31,314 nucleotides of DNA from Enterenecus faecium (GTDB lineage Bacteria; Bacillota; Clostridia; Oscillospirales; Oscillospiraceae): assembly GCA_018713215.1 (NCBI GenBank), contig DVFO01000105.1:1-31314 (forward strand), written 5' to 3'. The notes under the pieces are model-generated. The model made no database searches and was not told where the DNA came from. It saw only the letters and a list, made by a program, of their open reading frames with translations. Of the stretch, positions 6,538 to 13,788 are shown piece by piece; the stretch's first letter is position 1, and the number at the start of each line of letters is the position of its first letter. Both the position numbers and the translations under genes were made by a program.

Positions 6538-7620
6538 ATGAGCTTTGTACTGCCTGAGTATCATGCCCCTGATTTTACCCAGCCCATGTTCCAGAACGCC
6601 CCCAGCGTAACCTTCCACCCCGCCCCCCGGGACGGTGTGGCGCCCGAAGGCTACCACGCCACCAGTATTTTCCCGGAATACTTCAAAGTCAACGAAGACT
6701 GGCTGCTGGCCGAGGAGAGCCGCATGGACTGCGTGGCCGTCCTGCGGGATGGCAAGATTGCCGTGGTAGAGTTCCGCAACCTGAAAGAGGGCGAGCCGGT
6801 GGTAGTAGGCCGGACGGAGGATGCCTCGGAGGGCATCTATATCTACGCCGATGGCTTTGAGACGGAAAAAGGGGAGCAGGAGACCTTCTCCTTCCGTCAG
6901 GGCCGCTCCAGGGAGACCGCCTACTCCATGGATTACGACTCCATCTATGAACTGCTCCGCCATGAGAAAGACCACGGGCGCATTTTGTGGGTCATGGGCC
7001 CCGCCTGTGCCTTTGACCACGACGCCCGGGACGCCTTTGCCGCTCTGGTGCGGGGTGGCTATGTCCACGGCCTGCTGGCGGGCAACGCATTGGCTACCCA
7101 CGATCTGGAGGCGGGCTATCTCCGCACTGCCCTGGGTCAGGACATCTACACCCAGAAGAGTATGCCCAACGGACACTATCACCACATTGACACCATCAAT
7201 GCTGTCCGGCTGGCGGGGTCCACCGCCGCCTTCATCCATTCCGGGAAGGTGAAGGACGGCATCATCTACGAGTGCGTCAACCACAACGTGCCCTTCGTAC
7301 TGGTGGGCTCCGTCCGGGACGACGGCCCCCTGCCCGAGGTGTACGGCAATGTGTATGAGGGCCAGGATGCCATGCGGGCGCTGGTGAGGAACGCCACCAC
7401 CGTGATCTGTATGGCCTCCACCCTCCATACGGTGGCCACCGGCAACATGACCCCCTCCTACCGGGTGGTGAACGGAGTGGTGCGCCCGGTGTACTTCTAC
7501 TCGGTGGATATCTCCGAGTTCGCGGTGAACAAGCTGCGGGACCGGGGCAGTCTGTCGGTACGCACCATCGTCACCAATGTGCAGGACTTTGTGGTCAACG
7601 TCCGCAAGGGAGTGCTGTAA
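6538..7620 (+). CDS. LOR/SDH-domain protein (TIGR00300-like, ornithine cyclodeaminase / ArgZ C-terminal type)
   Basis: A 360-residue cytoplasmic protein. Recognised from GVAPEGYHATSIFPEY, the SRMDCVAV segment and GNALATHDLEAGYLRTALG followed by GHYHHIDTINAVRLAGS. These resemble the LOR/SDH-region family whose studied members are archaeal ornithine cyclodeaminase and the C-terminal half of cyanobacterial ArgZ/AgrE, using NAD on ornithine. The assignment is from memory of the family pattern. The N-terminal arginine dihydrolase domain of ArgZ is not present. The ATG at 6538 has AAAGGAG about 11 bases upstream. It has its own promoter and terminator, so it is monocistronic. Substrate uncertain. 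Confidence 0.6.
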   Translation: MSFVLPEYHAPDFTQPMFQNAPSVTFHPAPRDGVAPEGYHATSIFPEYFKVNEDWLLAEESRMDCVAVLRDGKIAVVEFRNLKEGEPVVVGRTEDASEGIYIYADGFETEKGEQETFSFRQGRSRETAYSMDYDSIYELLRHEKDHGRILWVMGPACAFDHDARDAFAALVRGGYVHGLLAGNALATHDLEAGYLRTALGQDIYTQKSMPNGHYHHIDTINAVRLAGSTAAFIHSGKVKDGIIYECVNHNVPFVLVGSVRDDGPLPEVYGNVYEGQDAMRALVRNATTVICMASTLHTVATGNMTPSYRVVNGVVRPVYFYSVDISEFAVNKLRDRGSLSVRTIVTNVQDFVVNVRKGVL

Positions 7621-7632
7621 CGCAAGCACATG

Positions 7633-7670
7633 AGGCCTCGGGGCTAAAAAGCCCCGGGGCCTGTCTTTTT
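7633..7670 (+). terminator. Terminator after the LOR/SDH-domain gene
   Basis: A 12-bp stem, AGGCCTCGGGGC / GCCCCGGGGCCT, around a TAAAAA loop and followed by GTCTTTTT. Confidence 0.9.
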
Positions 7671-7717
7671 GCATGGAAATGTAAGACAGACAGCCCTTGA
7701 AGTTTCCATCTGTACTC

Positions 7718-7746
7718 TTGTATTTCTGAAACCGTCCGTATATAAT
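7718..7746 (+). promoter_or_regulatory. Promoter of the Lrp-aminotransferase operon
   Basis: TTGTAT at 7718-7723 and a perfect TATAAT at 7741-7746, spacer 17. The region is AT-rich and unlike its surroundings. It contains a second overlapping TATAAT at 7751-7756. Confidence 0.65.
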
Positions 7747-7812
7747 ATCATATAATAGGCCTTTTTACAGACCTGTGTGAATCGCTGATAAGAAGAAGGA
7801 GGGAGCACAGCC

Positions 7813-8289
7813 ATGAAATTGCTCCAGCTTTTGGAACAAGACTGCACTCTGACCCCCGAACAGCTTGCATCTATGGCCGATATGTCCGTGGAGGACGTGA
7901 AGGCGGAGATCAAGCGGTACGAGGATGAAAAAATTATTCTGGGCTATAAGGCCATCGTGGACTGGGACCGTACCGACCGGGAGGCGGTTACCGCCCTGAT
8001 CGAGGTCAAGGTGACCCCCCAGCGGGGCGAGGGCTTCGACCGGGTGGCCGAGCGGATCTACCAGTACGACGAGGTGGAGAGCGTCTACCTGATGAGCGGC
8101 GCTTTTGACCTGACCGTTATCATCTCCGGCCGCACCCTGAAGGAAGTGGCCCAGTTCGTGGGGGAGCGCCTGTCCACCCTGGAGGACGTGACCGGCACCG
8201 CCACTCACTTTATCCTGCATAAATATAAGGAAAAGCATCTGATCTTTGAAAAGCAGGAGAAGCAGCCGAAGGAGTGGATTTTCTCATGA
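7813..8289 (+). CDS. Lrp/AsnC-family transcriptional regulator
   Basis: 158 residues with an N-terminal helix-turn-helix (about residues 1-50: LTPEQLASMADMSVEDVKAEI) and a C-terminal RAM/AsnC effector domain (EAVTALIEVKV, then VYLMSGAFDLTVIISG). Family members bind amino acids and control amino-acid metabolism genes. Its stop overlaps the start of the aminotransferase gene (ATGA), so the two are co-translated and the aminotransferase is a likely target or functional partner. The ATG at 7813 follows an AAGGAGGGAG site. The effector is not predictable from sequence. Confidence 0.88.
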   Translation: MKLLQLLEQDCTLTPEQLASMADMSVEDVKAEIKRYEDEKIILGYKAIVDWDRTDREAVTALIEVKVTPQRGEGFDRVAERIYQYDEVESVYLMSGAFDLTVIISGRTLKEVAQFVGERLSTLEDVTGTATHFILHKYKEKHLIFEKQEKQPKEWIFS

Positions 8290-9449
8290 ATTACGACGAG
8301 ATACTGTGCAAGCGCATCCAGGATATCAAGCCTTCGGGCATCCGCCGCTTTTTTGACATTCTGGAGGAGATGAAGGACGCCATCTCCCTGGGCATCGGCG
8401 AGCCTGACTTTGTAACCCCCTGGCACATCCGGGATGCGGGCATTTATTCCCTGGAGAAGGGCTTTACCAAGTATACCGGCAACGCCGGTATGGCGGAGCT
8501 GCGGCGGGAGATCGCCGCCTATCTGGCCCGCCGTTTTGACCTGCACTATGACTTTGCCAGCCAGATTGTGGTCACCGTGGGCGGCAGTGAGGCCATTGAC
8601 CTGACCCTGCGCTGTCTGCTCAACCCCGGGGACGAGGTCATCATCCCCACCCCCTCCTTCGTGTGCTACGGGCCCCTGGTGTCCATGATTCACGGCGTGC
8701 CCGTGTACGTGGAGACCAAGGTGGAAAACGAGTTCCGCCTCACCCCCGAGGAACTGAAAGCCGCCATCACCCCCCGCACCAAGATTCTGGTGCTCCCCTT
8801 CCCCAACAACCCCACCGGCGGCATCATGCACCGGGAGGATTTGGAGGCCCTGGCAGAAGTGCTGCGGGGCACCAATATTATGGTGGTATCCGACGAGATC
8901 TATGCCGAGCTCACCTACGGCCAGCACCACGTGTCCATGGCCAACATCCCCGACATGTACGAGCGCACCATTGTCATCAACGGCTTCTCCAAGGCATATT
9001 CTATGACCGGCTGGCGGATGGGGTACGTGTGCGGCCCCAAGGAGCTCATCGCCGCCATGACCAAGCTGCACCAGTACGGCATCATGTCCGCCCCCACCAC
9101 CAGCCAGTACGCCGCCATTGAGGCCATGGAGCATGGGGACCGGGACATTGAGACCATGAAGCAGGAGTACGACGGCCGCCGCCGTTTCCTGGTGGATGGC
9201 TTCCGCCAGCTGGGGCTGGACTGCTTCGAGCCCCGGGGCGCTTTCTACGTCTTCCCCTGCATCCGCTCCACCGGGCTGTCCAGCGAGGAGTTCTGCGATC
9301 GTTTCCTGGAGCAGGAGCACGTGGCGGTGATCCCCGGCTCTGCCTTCGGACCCGGCGGCGAGGGCTTTGTGCGGGCCTGCTACGCCGCCTCCATGAAAAA
9401 CCTCACCGAGGCCCTTACCCGCCTGGAGCGGTTCTTGGGCACCCTGTAA
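8286..9449 (+). CDS. PLP-dependent aminotransferase, class I/II
   Basis: 387 residues of fold-type I aminotransferase. Seen: SLGIGEPDFVTP, FTKYTGNAGMAELR, the glycine-rich TVGGSEAIDLTLR, FPNNPTGG, VSDEIYAELTY, and the Schiff-base lysine at about residue 236 in INGFSKAYSMTGWRMGY. This pattern is shared by aspartate, aromatic and alanine aminotransferases; aromatic or aspartate-type activity is plausible but not proven. The start is ATG at 8286, overlapping the Lrp stop, with AAGGAG 11 bases upstream. A GTG at 8274 is also in frame but overlaps that site. It sits in an operon with the Lrp-type regulator, thrH and ispE. Confidence 0.92.
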   Translation: MNYDEILCKRIQDIKPSGIRRFFDILEEMKDAISLGIGEPDFVTPWHIRDAGIYSLEKGFTKYTGNAGMAELRREIAAYLARRFDLHYDFASQIVVTVGGSEAIDLTLRCLLNPGDEVIIPTPSFVCYGPLVSMIHGVPVYVETKVENEFRLTPEELKAAITPRTKILVLPFPNNPTGGIMHREDLEALAEVLRGTNIMVVSDEIYAELTYGQHHVSMANIPDMYERTIVINGFSKAYSMTGWRMGYVCGPKELIAAMTKLHQYGIMSAPTTSQYAAIEAMEHGDRDIETMKQEYDGRRRFLVDGFRQLGLDCFEPRGAFYVFPCIRSTGLSSEEFCDRFLEQEHVAVIPGSAFGPGGEGFVRACYAASMKNLTEALTRLERFLGTL

Positions 9450-9476
9450 CCATATATGAAAAAGGAGGAACCGGCT

Positions 9477-10079
9477 ATGTACATCACCTGTCTGGATTTG
9501 GAGGGCGTGCTGGTCCCTGAGATCTGGATTGCCTTCGCCCAGGCCCGGGGCATCCCCGAGCTGGAGCGCACCACCCGGGATGAACCGGACTACGACAAGC
9601 TGATGCGCTATCGCCTGGACATTCTGGCCCAGCACGGGCTGAAGCTGTCCGACATCCAGGAGACCATCGCCACCCTGGACCCTCTGCCCGGGGCCAAGGA
9701 GTTCCTGGACGCTCTGCGGGAGAAGACCCAGGTCATCATCCTCAGCGACACCTTCGAGCAGTTTGCCCAGCCCCTGATGAAAAAATTGGGCTGGCCCACC
9801 ATCTTCTGCAACACCCTGGAGGTGGCCCCGGACGGCACCATCACCGGACACCAGATGCGCTGTCCCCAGTCTAAGCTCACCACGGTGAAGGCCCTGCAAT
9901 CGGCGGGCTTTACCACCATCGCCGCTGGGGACAGCTACAACGACCTGGGTATGATCGGGGCCAGCAAGGCCGGGTTCCTCTTCAAGAGCACCCCCGCCAT
10001 CCAGGCCGAGCACCCAGAGGTGCCCGCCCTGGAGGAGTACGACCAGTTGCTGGAGGCCATTCTGGCCGCCATGGACTAA
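9477..10079 (+). CDS. thrH: ThrH-type HAD phosphatase: phosphoserine phosphatase / homoserine phosphotransferase
   Basis: 200 residues very like Pseudomonas ThrH. They start MYITCLDLEGVLVPEIWIAF, with the nucleophile Asp7 in the DLEG motif. Then come DEPDYDKLM..RLDIL, LSDIQETIATL, ILSDTFEQFAQPLM (motif II) and AAGDSYNDLGM (motif IV). ThrH dephosphorylates phosphoserine and can pass the phosphate to homoserine, linking serine and threonine synthesis. The start at 9477 has AAAGGAGG 8 bases upstream; an earlier in-frame ATG at 9456 precedes that site. It follows the aminotransferase by 27 bases, so it is probably the same operon. Confidence 0.88.
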   Translation: MYITCLDLEGVLVPEIWIAFAQARGIPELERTTRDEPDYDKLMRYRLDILAQHGLKLSDIQETIATLDPLPGAKEFLDALREKTQVIILSDTFEQFAQPLMKKLGWPTIFCNTLEVAPDGTITGHQMRCPQSKLTTVKALQSAGFTTIAAGDSYNDLGMIGASKAGFLFKSTPAIQAEHPEVPALEEYDQLLEAILAAMD

Positions 10080-10094
10080 GGCGGGAGGATGCAC

Positions 10095-10934
10095 ATGGAG
10101 AAACAAGCCTATGCCAAGCTGAATCTGTCCCTGGACATTCTCCGCCGCCGGGAAGACGGCTACCACGACTTGCAGATGGTGATGGTGTCCATCGACCTCA
10201 CCGACACCCTCACCCTCACCCCGGGTGAGGGGAGCATGTCCACCAACCTGTCCTTTCTCCCCGCCGACGGCAGCAATCTGGCCCAAAAGGCCGCCGCTGC
10301 CTTCCGCTCTGCCACCGGGCAGGGGGAGGTGCTGGACATCCACATTGACAAGCACATCCCCGTGTGTGCGGGCATGGCGGGGGGCAGCTCCGACGCCGCC
10401 GCCGTGCTGCGGGCCATGAATGAGATGTATCACACCAATCTGTCCCCCCTGGAGCTGGCGGACATTGGAGCCACCGTGGGTTCCGACGTGCCATACTGCG
10501 TGGTAGGGGGCACCGCCCTGGTGGAGGGCCGAGGCGAGCGGGTCACTCCCATCTCCCCCCTGCCCCCCTGCTATATCGTGGTGTGCAAGCCCCCCTTCCC
10601 CATCTCCACCCCCCAACTGTTTGGCCGGGTAAATGTGAAGAAGATCACCTGCCGCCCCGACACCCAAGGTCTGGTGAAGGCCCTGGAGGCGGGAGACTTT
10701 CAGGGGGTGGCACGGCGGCTGTACAACGTCTTTGAGGACGTGCTGGAGCCCCGCCACCGCCAGACGGTGGACGAAATCAAGTCCACCCTCATCGAGTACG
10801 GCGCTCTGGGGGCTGTCATGTCGGGCAGCGGCCCCACTGTGTTTGGGCTCTACCAGGATGAGAGCACCGCCCGCAAGGCTGCCCAGGTGCTGGGGGAGCA
10901 GTACAAAGACGTGTTTGTGTGCCAGCCTGTTTGA
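10095..10934 (+). CDS. ispE: 4-diphosphocytidyl-2-C-methyl-D-erythritol kinase
   Basis: 279 residues of the GHMP kinase family. IspE phosphorylates the 2-hydroxyl of CDP-methylerythritol in the non-mevalonate isoprenoid pathway. Seen: QAYAKLNLSLDILRRREDGYHDL at the start (substrate-binding Lys, DGYH), the ATP loop PVCAGMAGGSSDAAA, DVPYCVVGGTALVEGRGE, and the C-terminal MSGSGPTVFGLY. ATG 10095 is chosen because GGGAGG lies 7 bases upstream; ATG at 10089 is too close to that site. It is 15 bases after thrH and probably in the same transcript. Confidence 0.93.
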   Translation: MEKQAYAKLNLSLDILRRREDGYHDLQMVMVSIDLTDTLTLTPGEGSMSTNLSFLPADGSNLAQKAAAAFRSATGQGEVLDIHIDKHIPVCAGMAGGSSDAAAVLRAMNEMYHTNLSPLELADIGATVGSDVPYCVVGGTALVEGRGERVTPISPLPPCYIVVCKPPFPISTPQLFGRVNVKKITCRPDTQGLVKALEAGDFQGVARRLYNVFEDVLEPRHRQTVDEIKSTLIEYGALGAVMSGSGPTVFGLYQDESTARKAAQVLGEQYKDVFVCQPV

Positions 10935-11073
10935 CATCCTGACACAGTCAGGATGCAATGAAGAATGAATAGTGAATAATGAATAATTGTGGTGTGCCGT
11001 CAGAGCGGCACGGATTATGATTGTCCCAAGGCTGTACCCCTTCAAAAAATGTTTGCATTTTTTTGACTAAACC
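10935..11073. repeat. Intergenic hairpins and degenerate AT-rich tandem repeat after ispE
   Basis: A perfect 9-bp hairpin (CATCCTGAC, loop ACA, GTCAGGATG) at 10935-10955 starts directly after the ispE stop but lacks a T-run. It is followed at about 10959-10989 by a degenerate tandem run of GAATAATGAATA-like units, then a 6-bp GTGCCG/CGGCAC hairpin at 10994-11011. This may be a decayed small mobile repeat; no coding potential is seen. Confidence 0.5.
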
Positions 11074-11132
11074 AAAAAAACACCGTCCATACTGTAAGAG
11101 ACTTCAATCTCTTACTTAGGACGGTGTTTTTT
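11074..11132. terminator. Long palindrome before spoIIR: two nested hairpins ending in a T-run
   Basis: The outer arms are AAAAAAACACCGTCC (11074-11088) and GGACGGTGTTTTTT (11119-11132). Inside is a second stem, GTAAGAGA/TCTCTTAC (11094-11101 and 11108-11115). It reads as a rho-independent terminator in both directions. The right arm contains the AGGACGG that would be the spoIIR ribosome binding site, and the T-run ends at the spoIIR ATG. Confidence 0.8.
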
Positions 11133-11756
11133 ATGTATACCCATCGTTTGTACCGCTGGGAAGCGGCTCTTCTCATGGCCTTCGCCATCCTCCTCACCAT
11201 CGGCATGTGGGCCAGCGTCACCCAGAGCGCTCTGGCCGACGAGGTGCTGCGCCTCCATGTGGTGGCAAACTCGGACAGCGACGCCGACCAGGCGGTGAAG
11301 CTCCAGGTGCGGGACGCCATTCTCTCCGCCGCCACCCCCTATCTGGATGGGGTGCAGGGTCAGGCGGAGGCCCAGCAGGCCCTTGAGCCCCACCTCAACG
11401 AGCTGGCTCAGGCGGGGGCACAGGTGCTCAGCGAGGCGGGGATGGACTATCCCATCACTGTGTCCATCCAGGACGTGTGGTTTCCCACCCGGGAGTACAC
11501 CGACTTCGCGCTGCCCGCCGGCACCTACCGCTCCCTCCAGGTCATTCTGGGGGACGGCGTGGGCCACAACTGGTGGTGCGTGGTGTACCCCCCTCTGTGC
11601 GTGGGGTCGGTAAGTGAGGAGAGCGTGGAGACCTCCGCCTCCGGGGTACTCAGTGAGGACCAGATCTCCCTCATCTCCGGCCAGGACGGAGAATACGTCC
11701 TGCGCTTCAAAGTTCTGGAGTGGTGGGACAGTCTGGTGCAGAAGTTCCAGGGGTAA
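11133..11756 (+). CDS. spoIIR: Stage II sporulation protein R
   Basis: 207 residues. SpoIIR is made in the forespore under SigF, exported, and triggers SpoIIGA to cleave pro-SigE in the mother cell. Seen: one N-terminal membrane/signal segment (about residues 10-35), then the family signature LRLHVVANSDSDADQAVKLQVRDAIL and the conserved YRSLQVILGDGVGHNWWCVVYPPLC with invariant aromatic and Cys residues. ATG 11133 follows AGGACGG by 8 bases. The start codon directly abuts the T-run of a large hairpin, so readthrough from ispE should end before it; a separate promoter is expected but I cannot place a convincing SigF site. It converges with metQ, 5 bases apart. Confidence 0.93.
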   Translation: MYTHRLYRWEAALLMAFAILLTIGMWASVTQSALADEVLRLHVVANSDSDADQAVKLQVRDAILSAATPYLDGVQGQAEAQQALEPHLNELAQAGAQVLSEAGMDYPITVSIQDVWFPTREYTDFALPAGTYRSLQVILGDGVGHNWWCVVYPPLCVGSVSEESVETSASGVLSEDQISLISGQDGEYVLRFKVLEWWDSLVQKFQG

Positions 11757-11761
11757 GTGCC

Positions 11762-12574
11762 TTAGAACACGGGCACCACAGAGCCCTGATAGGTCTCCTC
11801 CATGTACTCCTTGACCTCATCGGACTTGAGGGCCTTCACCAGGGCCTGGATGGCCTCGTCGTTCTCCCGGCCCTCTTTCACCGCCAGGACGTTGACATAG
11901 GCGGTAGCGGCAGCACCGTCGGCGGACTCAATGGCCAAGGCGTCGGACACCTTCAGGTCAGCCCCGATGGCATAGTTGCCGTTGATGACCGCCAGGTCCA
12001 CGTCCGCCAGACGGGAGGGAATCTGGGCGGCCTCCAGCTCCACGATCTCCAGGTTCTTGGGGTTGTCCACAATGTCCAGGATGGTGGCGTTGATACCGGC
12101 GTCCTTGTTCAGGGTGATGAGCCCCTCCTGCTCCAGCAGCAGCAGCGCCCGGGCCTCGTTGGTGGCGTCGTTGGGCACGGCGATCTGAGCGCCGTCGGGC
12201 AGAGCGTCAATGGAAGCGGTCTTGCCAGCGTACAGGCCGAAGGGCTCGTAGTGGATCTCGGCCACGCTCACCAGGTGGGTGCCGTTGCTGGCATTGAAGT
12301 CGTTCATGTAGGTGATGTGCTGGAAGTAGTTGGCGTCAATGGAGCCGTCCTCCACCGCCTCGTTGGGCATGATGTAGTCATTGAAGGTCTTGATCTCCAG
12401 GGTGTATCCCTCTTCGGCCATGATGTCCTTGGCCACCTCCAGAATGCCGGCGTGGGGGGTGGGGGAAGCGCCCACGGTAATCACTTTGGCATCGTCGGTC
12501 TTGGAACCACAGCCCACCAGCAGGGACAGGGAGGCCGCAGCGGCCAGGGTCAGAGCAAGAATCTTCTTTTTCAT
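11762..12574 (-). CDS. metQ: Methionine-binding lipoprotein of the MetNIQ importer
   Basis: 270 residues of the NlpA/MetQ family, the membrane-anchored substrate-binding protein of the methionine ABC importer. A lipoprotein signal peptide ends at LLVGC with Cys22. The mature part starts VITVGASPTPHAGIL and includes FNDYIMPNEAV, GSIDANYFQHITYM and AVINGNYAI, all typical of the family. The ATG at 12574 has AAGGAG about 9 bases upstream. Unlike metN and metI it has its own promoter and a T-box leader, so its expression should rise when uncharged tRNA-Met accumulates. It is separated from metI by about 450 bases. Confidence 0.94.
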   Translation of the reverse strand: MKKKILALTLAAAASLSLLVGCGSKTDDAKVITVGASPTPHAGILEVAKDIMAEEGYTLEIKTFNDYIMPNEAVEDGSIDANYFQHITYMNDFNASNGTHLVSVAEIHYEPFGLYAGKTASIDALPDGAQIAVPNDATNEARALLLLEQEGLITLNKDAGINATILDIVDNPKNLEIVELEAAQIPSRLADVDLAVINGNYAIGADLKVSDALAIESADGAAATAYVNVLAVKEGRENDEAIQALVKALKSDEVKEYMEETYQGSVVPVF

Positions 12575-12604
12575 GGTAATTTCTCCTTCATCATTCATCT
12601 GCAT

Positions 12605-12924
12605 AAAACAAAACGCCCTCAACAGATCAACATCTGTCAAGGACGAGAGCTTTCGCTTCGTGGTACCACCTTGGTTCACTTTCACCTCACGATGAAAGCC
12701 TTACAGAGTGCGGGAGGGTGAGCTACTACCATCCGATACTCCTGTGCGATGACGGGCACTCCCGTCGCAGCCTATGCAAGGGCCCTTGCAGTCGGTGCGC
12801 AGCTCCGAGACCATGTTCACCGTGACCTTCCGTACCCGTTTGCAGCTACCCGGGCTCTCTGTGCCGTATCTTCACGTCTACTCTTCTCTTCATTGCCTTT
12901 GTGAAACCGTATTTTGTTTTACTG
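12605..12924 (-). promoter_or_regulatory. T-box riboswitch (probable methionine specifier) controlling metQ
   Basis: On the minus strand the conserved T-box AAGGTGGTACCACG is at 12672-12659. It is followed by a terminator stem, CGTCCTTGACAGAT/ATCTGTTGAGGGCG at 12645-12614, with a T-rich tail. Upstream are stem I hallmarks (GAAGAGAAGAGTAG, CAGAGAG, an AGCTGCAAA apical region) and the specifier region GTGAACATGGTCTCGG. The AUG at 12814-12812 is the likely specifier codon and fits metQ. Uncharged tRNA-Met should stabilise the antiterminator and permit metQ expression. The leader fills most of the 445-base gap between metI and metQ. Confidence 0.92.
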
Positions 12925-12930
12925 GGCAAA

Positions 12931-12959
12931 AGTATAGCTACCCGTTGGGAAAAAGTCAA
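12931..12959 (-). promoter_or_regulatory. Promoter of the metQ T-box leader
   Basis: On the minus strand TTGACT (12959-12954), a 17-base spacer, and TATACT (12936-12931). This is the best sigma-A match in the window and sits directly upstream of T-box stem I. Confidence 0.88.
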
Positions 12960-12980
12960 CCAGCAGATTGCACAAAAGAG

Positions 12981-13013
12981 AAAACCGAGAGAGCCACACG
13001 CTCTCTCGGTTTT
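12981..13013 (-). terminator. Terminator after metI
   Basis: A perfect 14-bp stem, AAAACCGAGAGAGC / GCTCTCTCGGTTTT, with a 5-base loop, 8 bases after the metI stop. It separates metNI from the metQ unit and works in both orientations. Confidence 0.92.
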
Positions 13014-13020
13014 ATACAGC

Positions 13021-13788
13021 TTATTGGAGTCCGGCCTTCTCGCCCCGGTGTGCTTTCCGGGCAGACTTGCCTCGCTTGTTGGTGACCCGTCGGTCCAGAG
13101 CCACAGCAAAATGGGTGCCCAGGGACTGGAACACCTGGACCATGACCACCAAAATCACCACGGACACATAGAGGATGAAATACATCTTGCGCTGATAGCC
13201 GTAGTTGATGGCCAGGCTGCCCAGACCGCCGCCGCCGATGGCGCCGGACATGGCGCCATAGCTCAAAATGGTGATAAAGGCGGTGGTAAAGCCGATGAGG
13301 AGGGAGGGCAGAGCTTCCGGCAGCATCACCTTTCGGATGATCTGCATGGGGGTGCAGCCCATGGCCTGAGCGGCCTCCAGAATGCCCTTGTCGGTCTCCC
13401 GCAGAGAGGCCTCCACCAGGCGGGCCACAAAGGGGAAGGCGGCACAGATCAGGGGGATGATGGAGGCGGTGGTGCCCACCGAAGTGCCCAGAATCATCCG
13501 GGACAGGGGGATAACCATGACCATGAGGATGAGGAAGGGCACGGAGCGCAGGAGGTTGACCACGGTGTTGAGCACCTTCATCAGCCAACCGGGCAGGGGG
13601 CGCACGCCGCCCTTCTCCCCCGTGACCAGAATGACGCCCAGGGGCAGGCCGATGACGTAGGAGAAGAAGGTGGCCACGATGGTGGAGTAGATGGTCTCCC
13701 AGATGGCGGTGCCCAGCTCCATTTGCAGATACATGAGCTGTTGGCTCAGGGGTGTGTTGCCGAACAGGGTTCCAAACAGTTCATCCAT
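13021..13788 (-). CDS. metI: Methionine ABC importer permease
   Basis: 255-residue inner-membrane permease of the MetI family, with about five or six hydrophobic segments (for example WETIYSTIVATFFSYVIGLPLG and LLIGFTTAFITILSYGAMSG). The EAA-type coupling loop reads EAAQAMGCTPMQIIRKVMLPEALPS, and the family-specific GAIGGGGLGSLAINYGYQR follows. The C-terminal tail is short and very basic (KRGKSARKAHRGEK), slightly longer than usual. Its ATG overlaps the end of metN by 8 bases. It works with MetN and MetQ to import methionine. Confidence 0.94.
   Translation of the reverse strand: MDELFGTLFGNTPLSQQLMYLQMELGTAIWETIYSTIVATFFSYVIGLPLGVILVTGEKGGVRPLPGWLMKVLNTVVNLLRSVPFLILMVMVIPLSRMILGTSVGTTASIIPLICAAFPFVARLVEASLRETDKGILEAAQAMGCTPMQIIRKVMLPEALPSLLIGFTTAFITILSYGAMSGAIGGGGLGSLAINYGYQRKMYFILYVSVVILVVMVQVFQSLGTHFAVALDRRVTNKRGKSARKAHRGEKAGLQ

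Noticed and set aside
8205..11045. 946-codon open frame on the minus strand
   Set aside because: It lies opposite five well-supported plus-strand genes (Lrp, aminotransferase, thrH, ispE and their operon); it is low-complexity His/Gly/Gln-rich translation typical of a shadow frame.
12601..12924. S-box (SAM) riboswitch for the methionine genes
   Set aside because: The leader has the T-box core and stem I features; no SAM-riboswitch core is visible.
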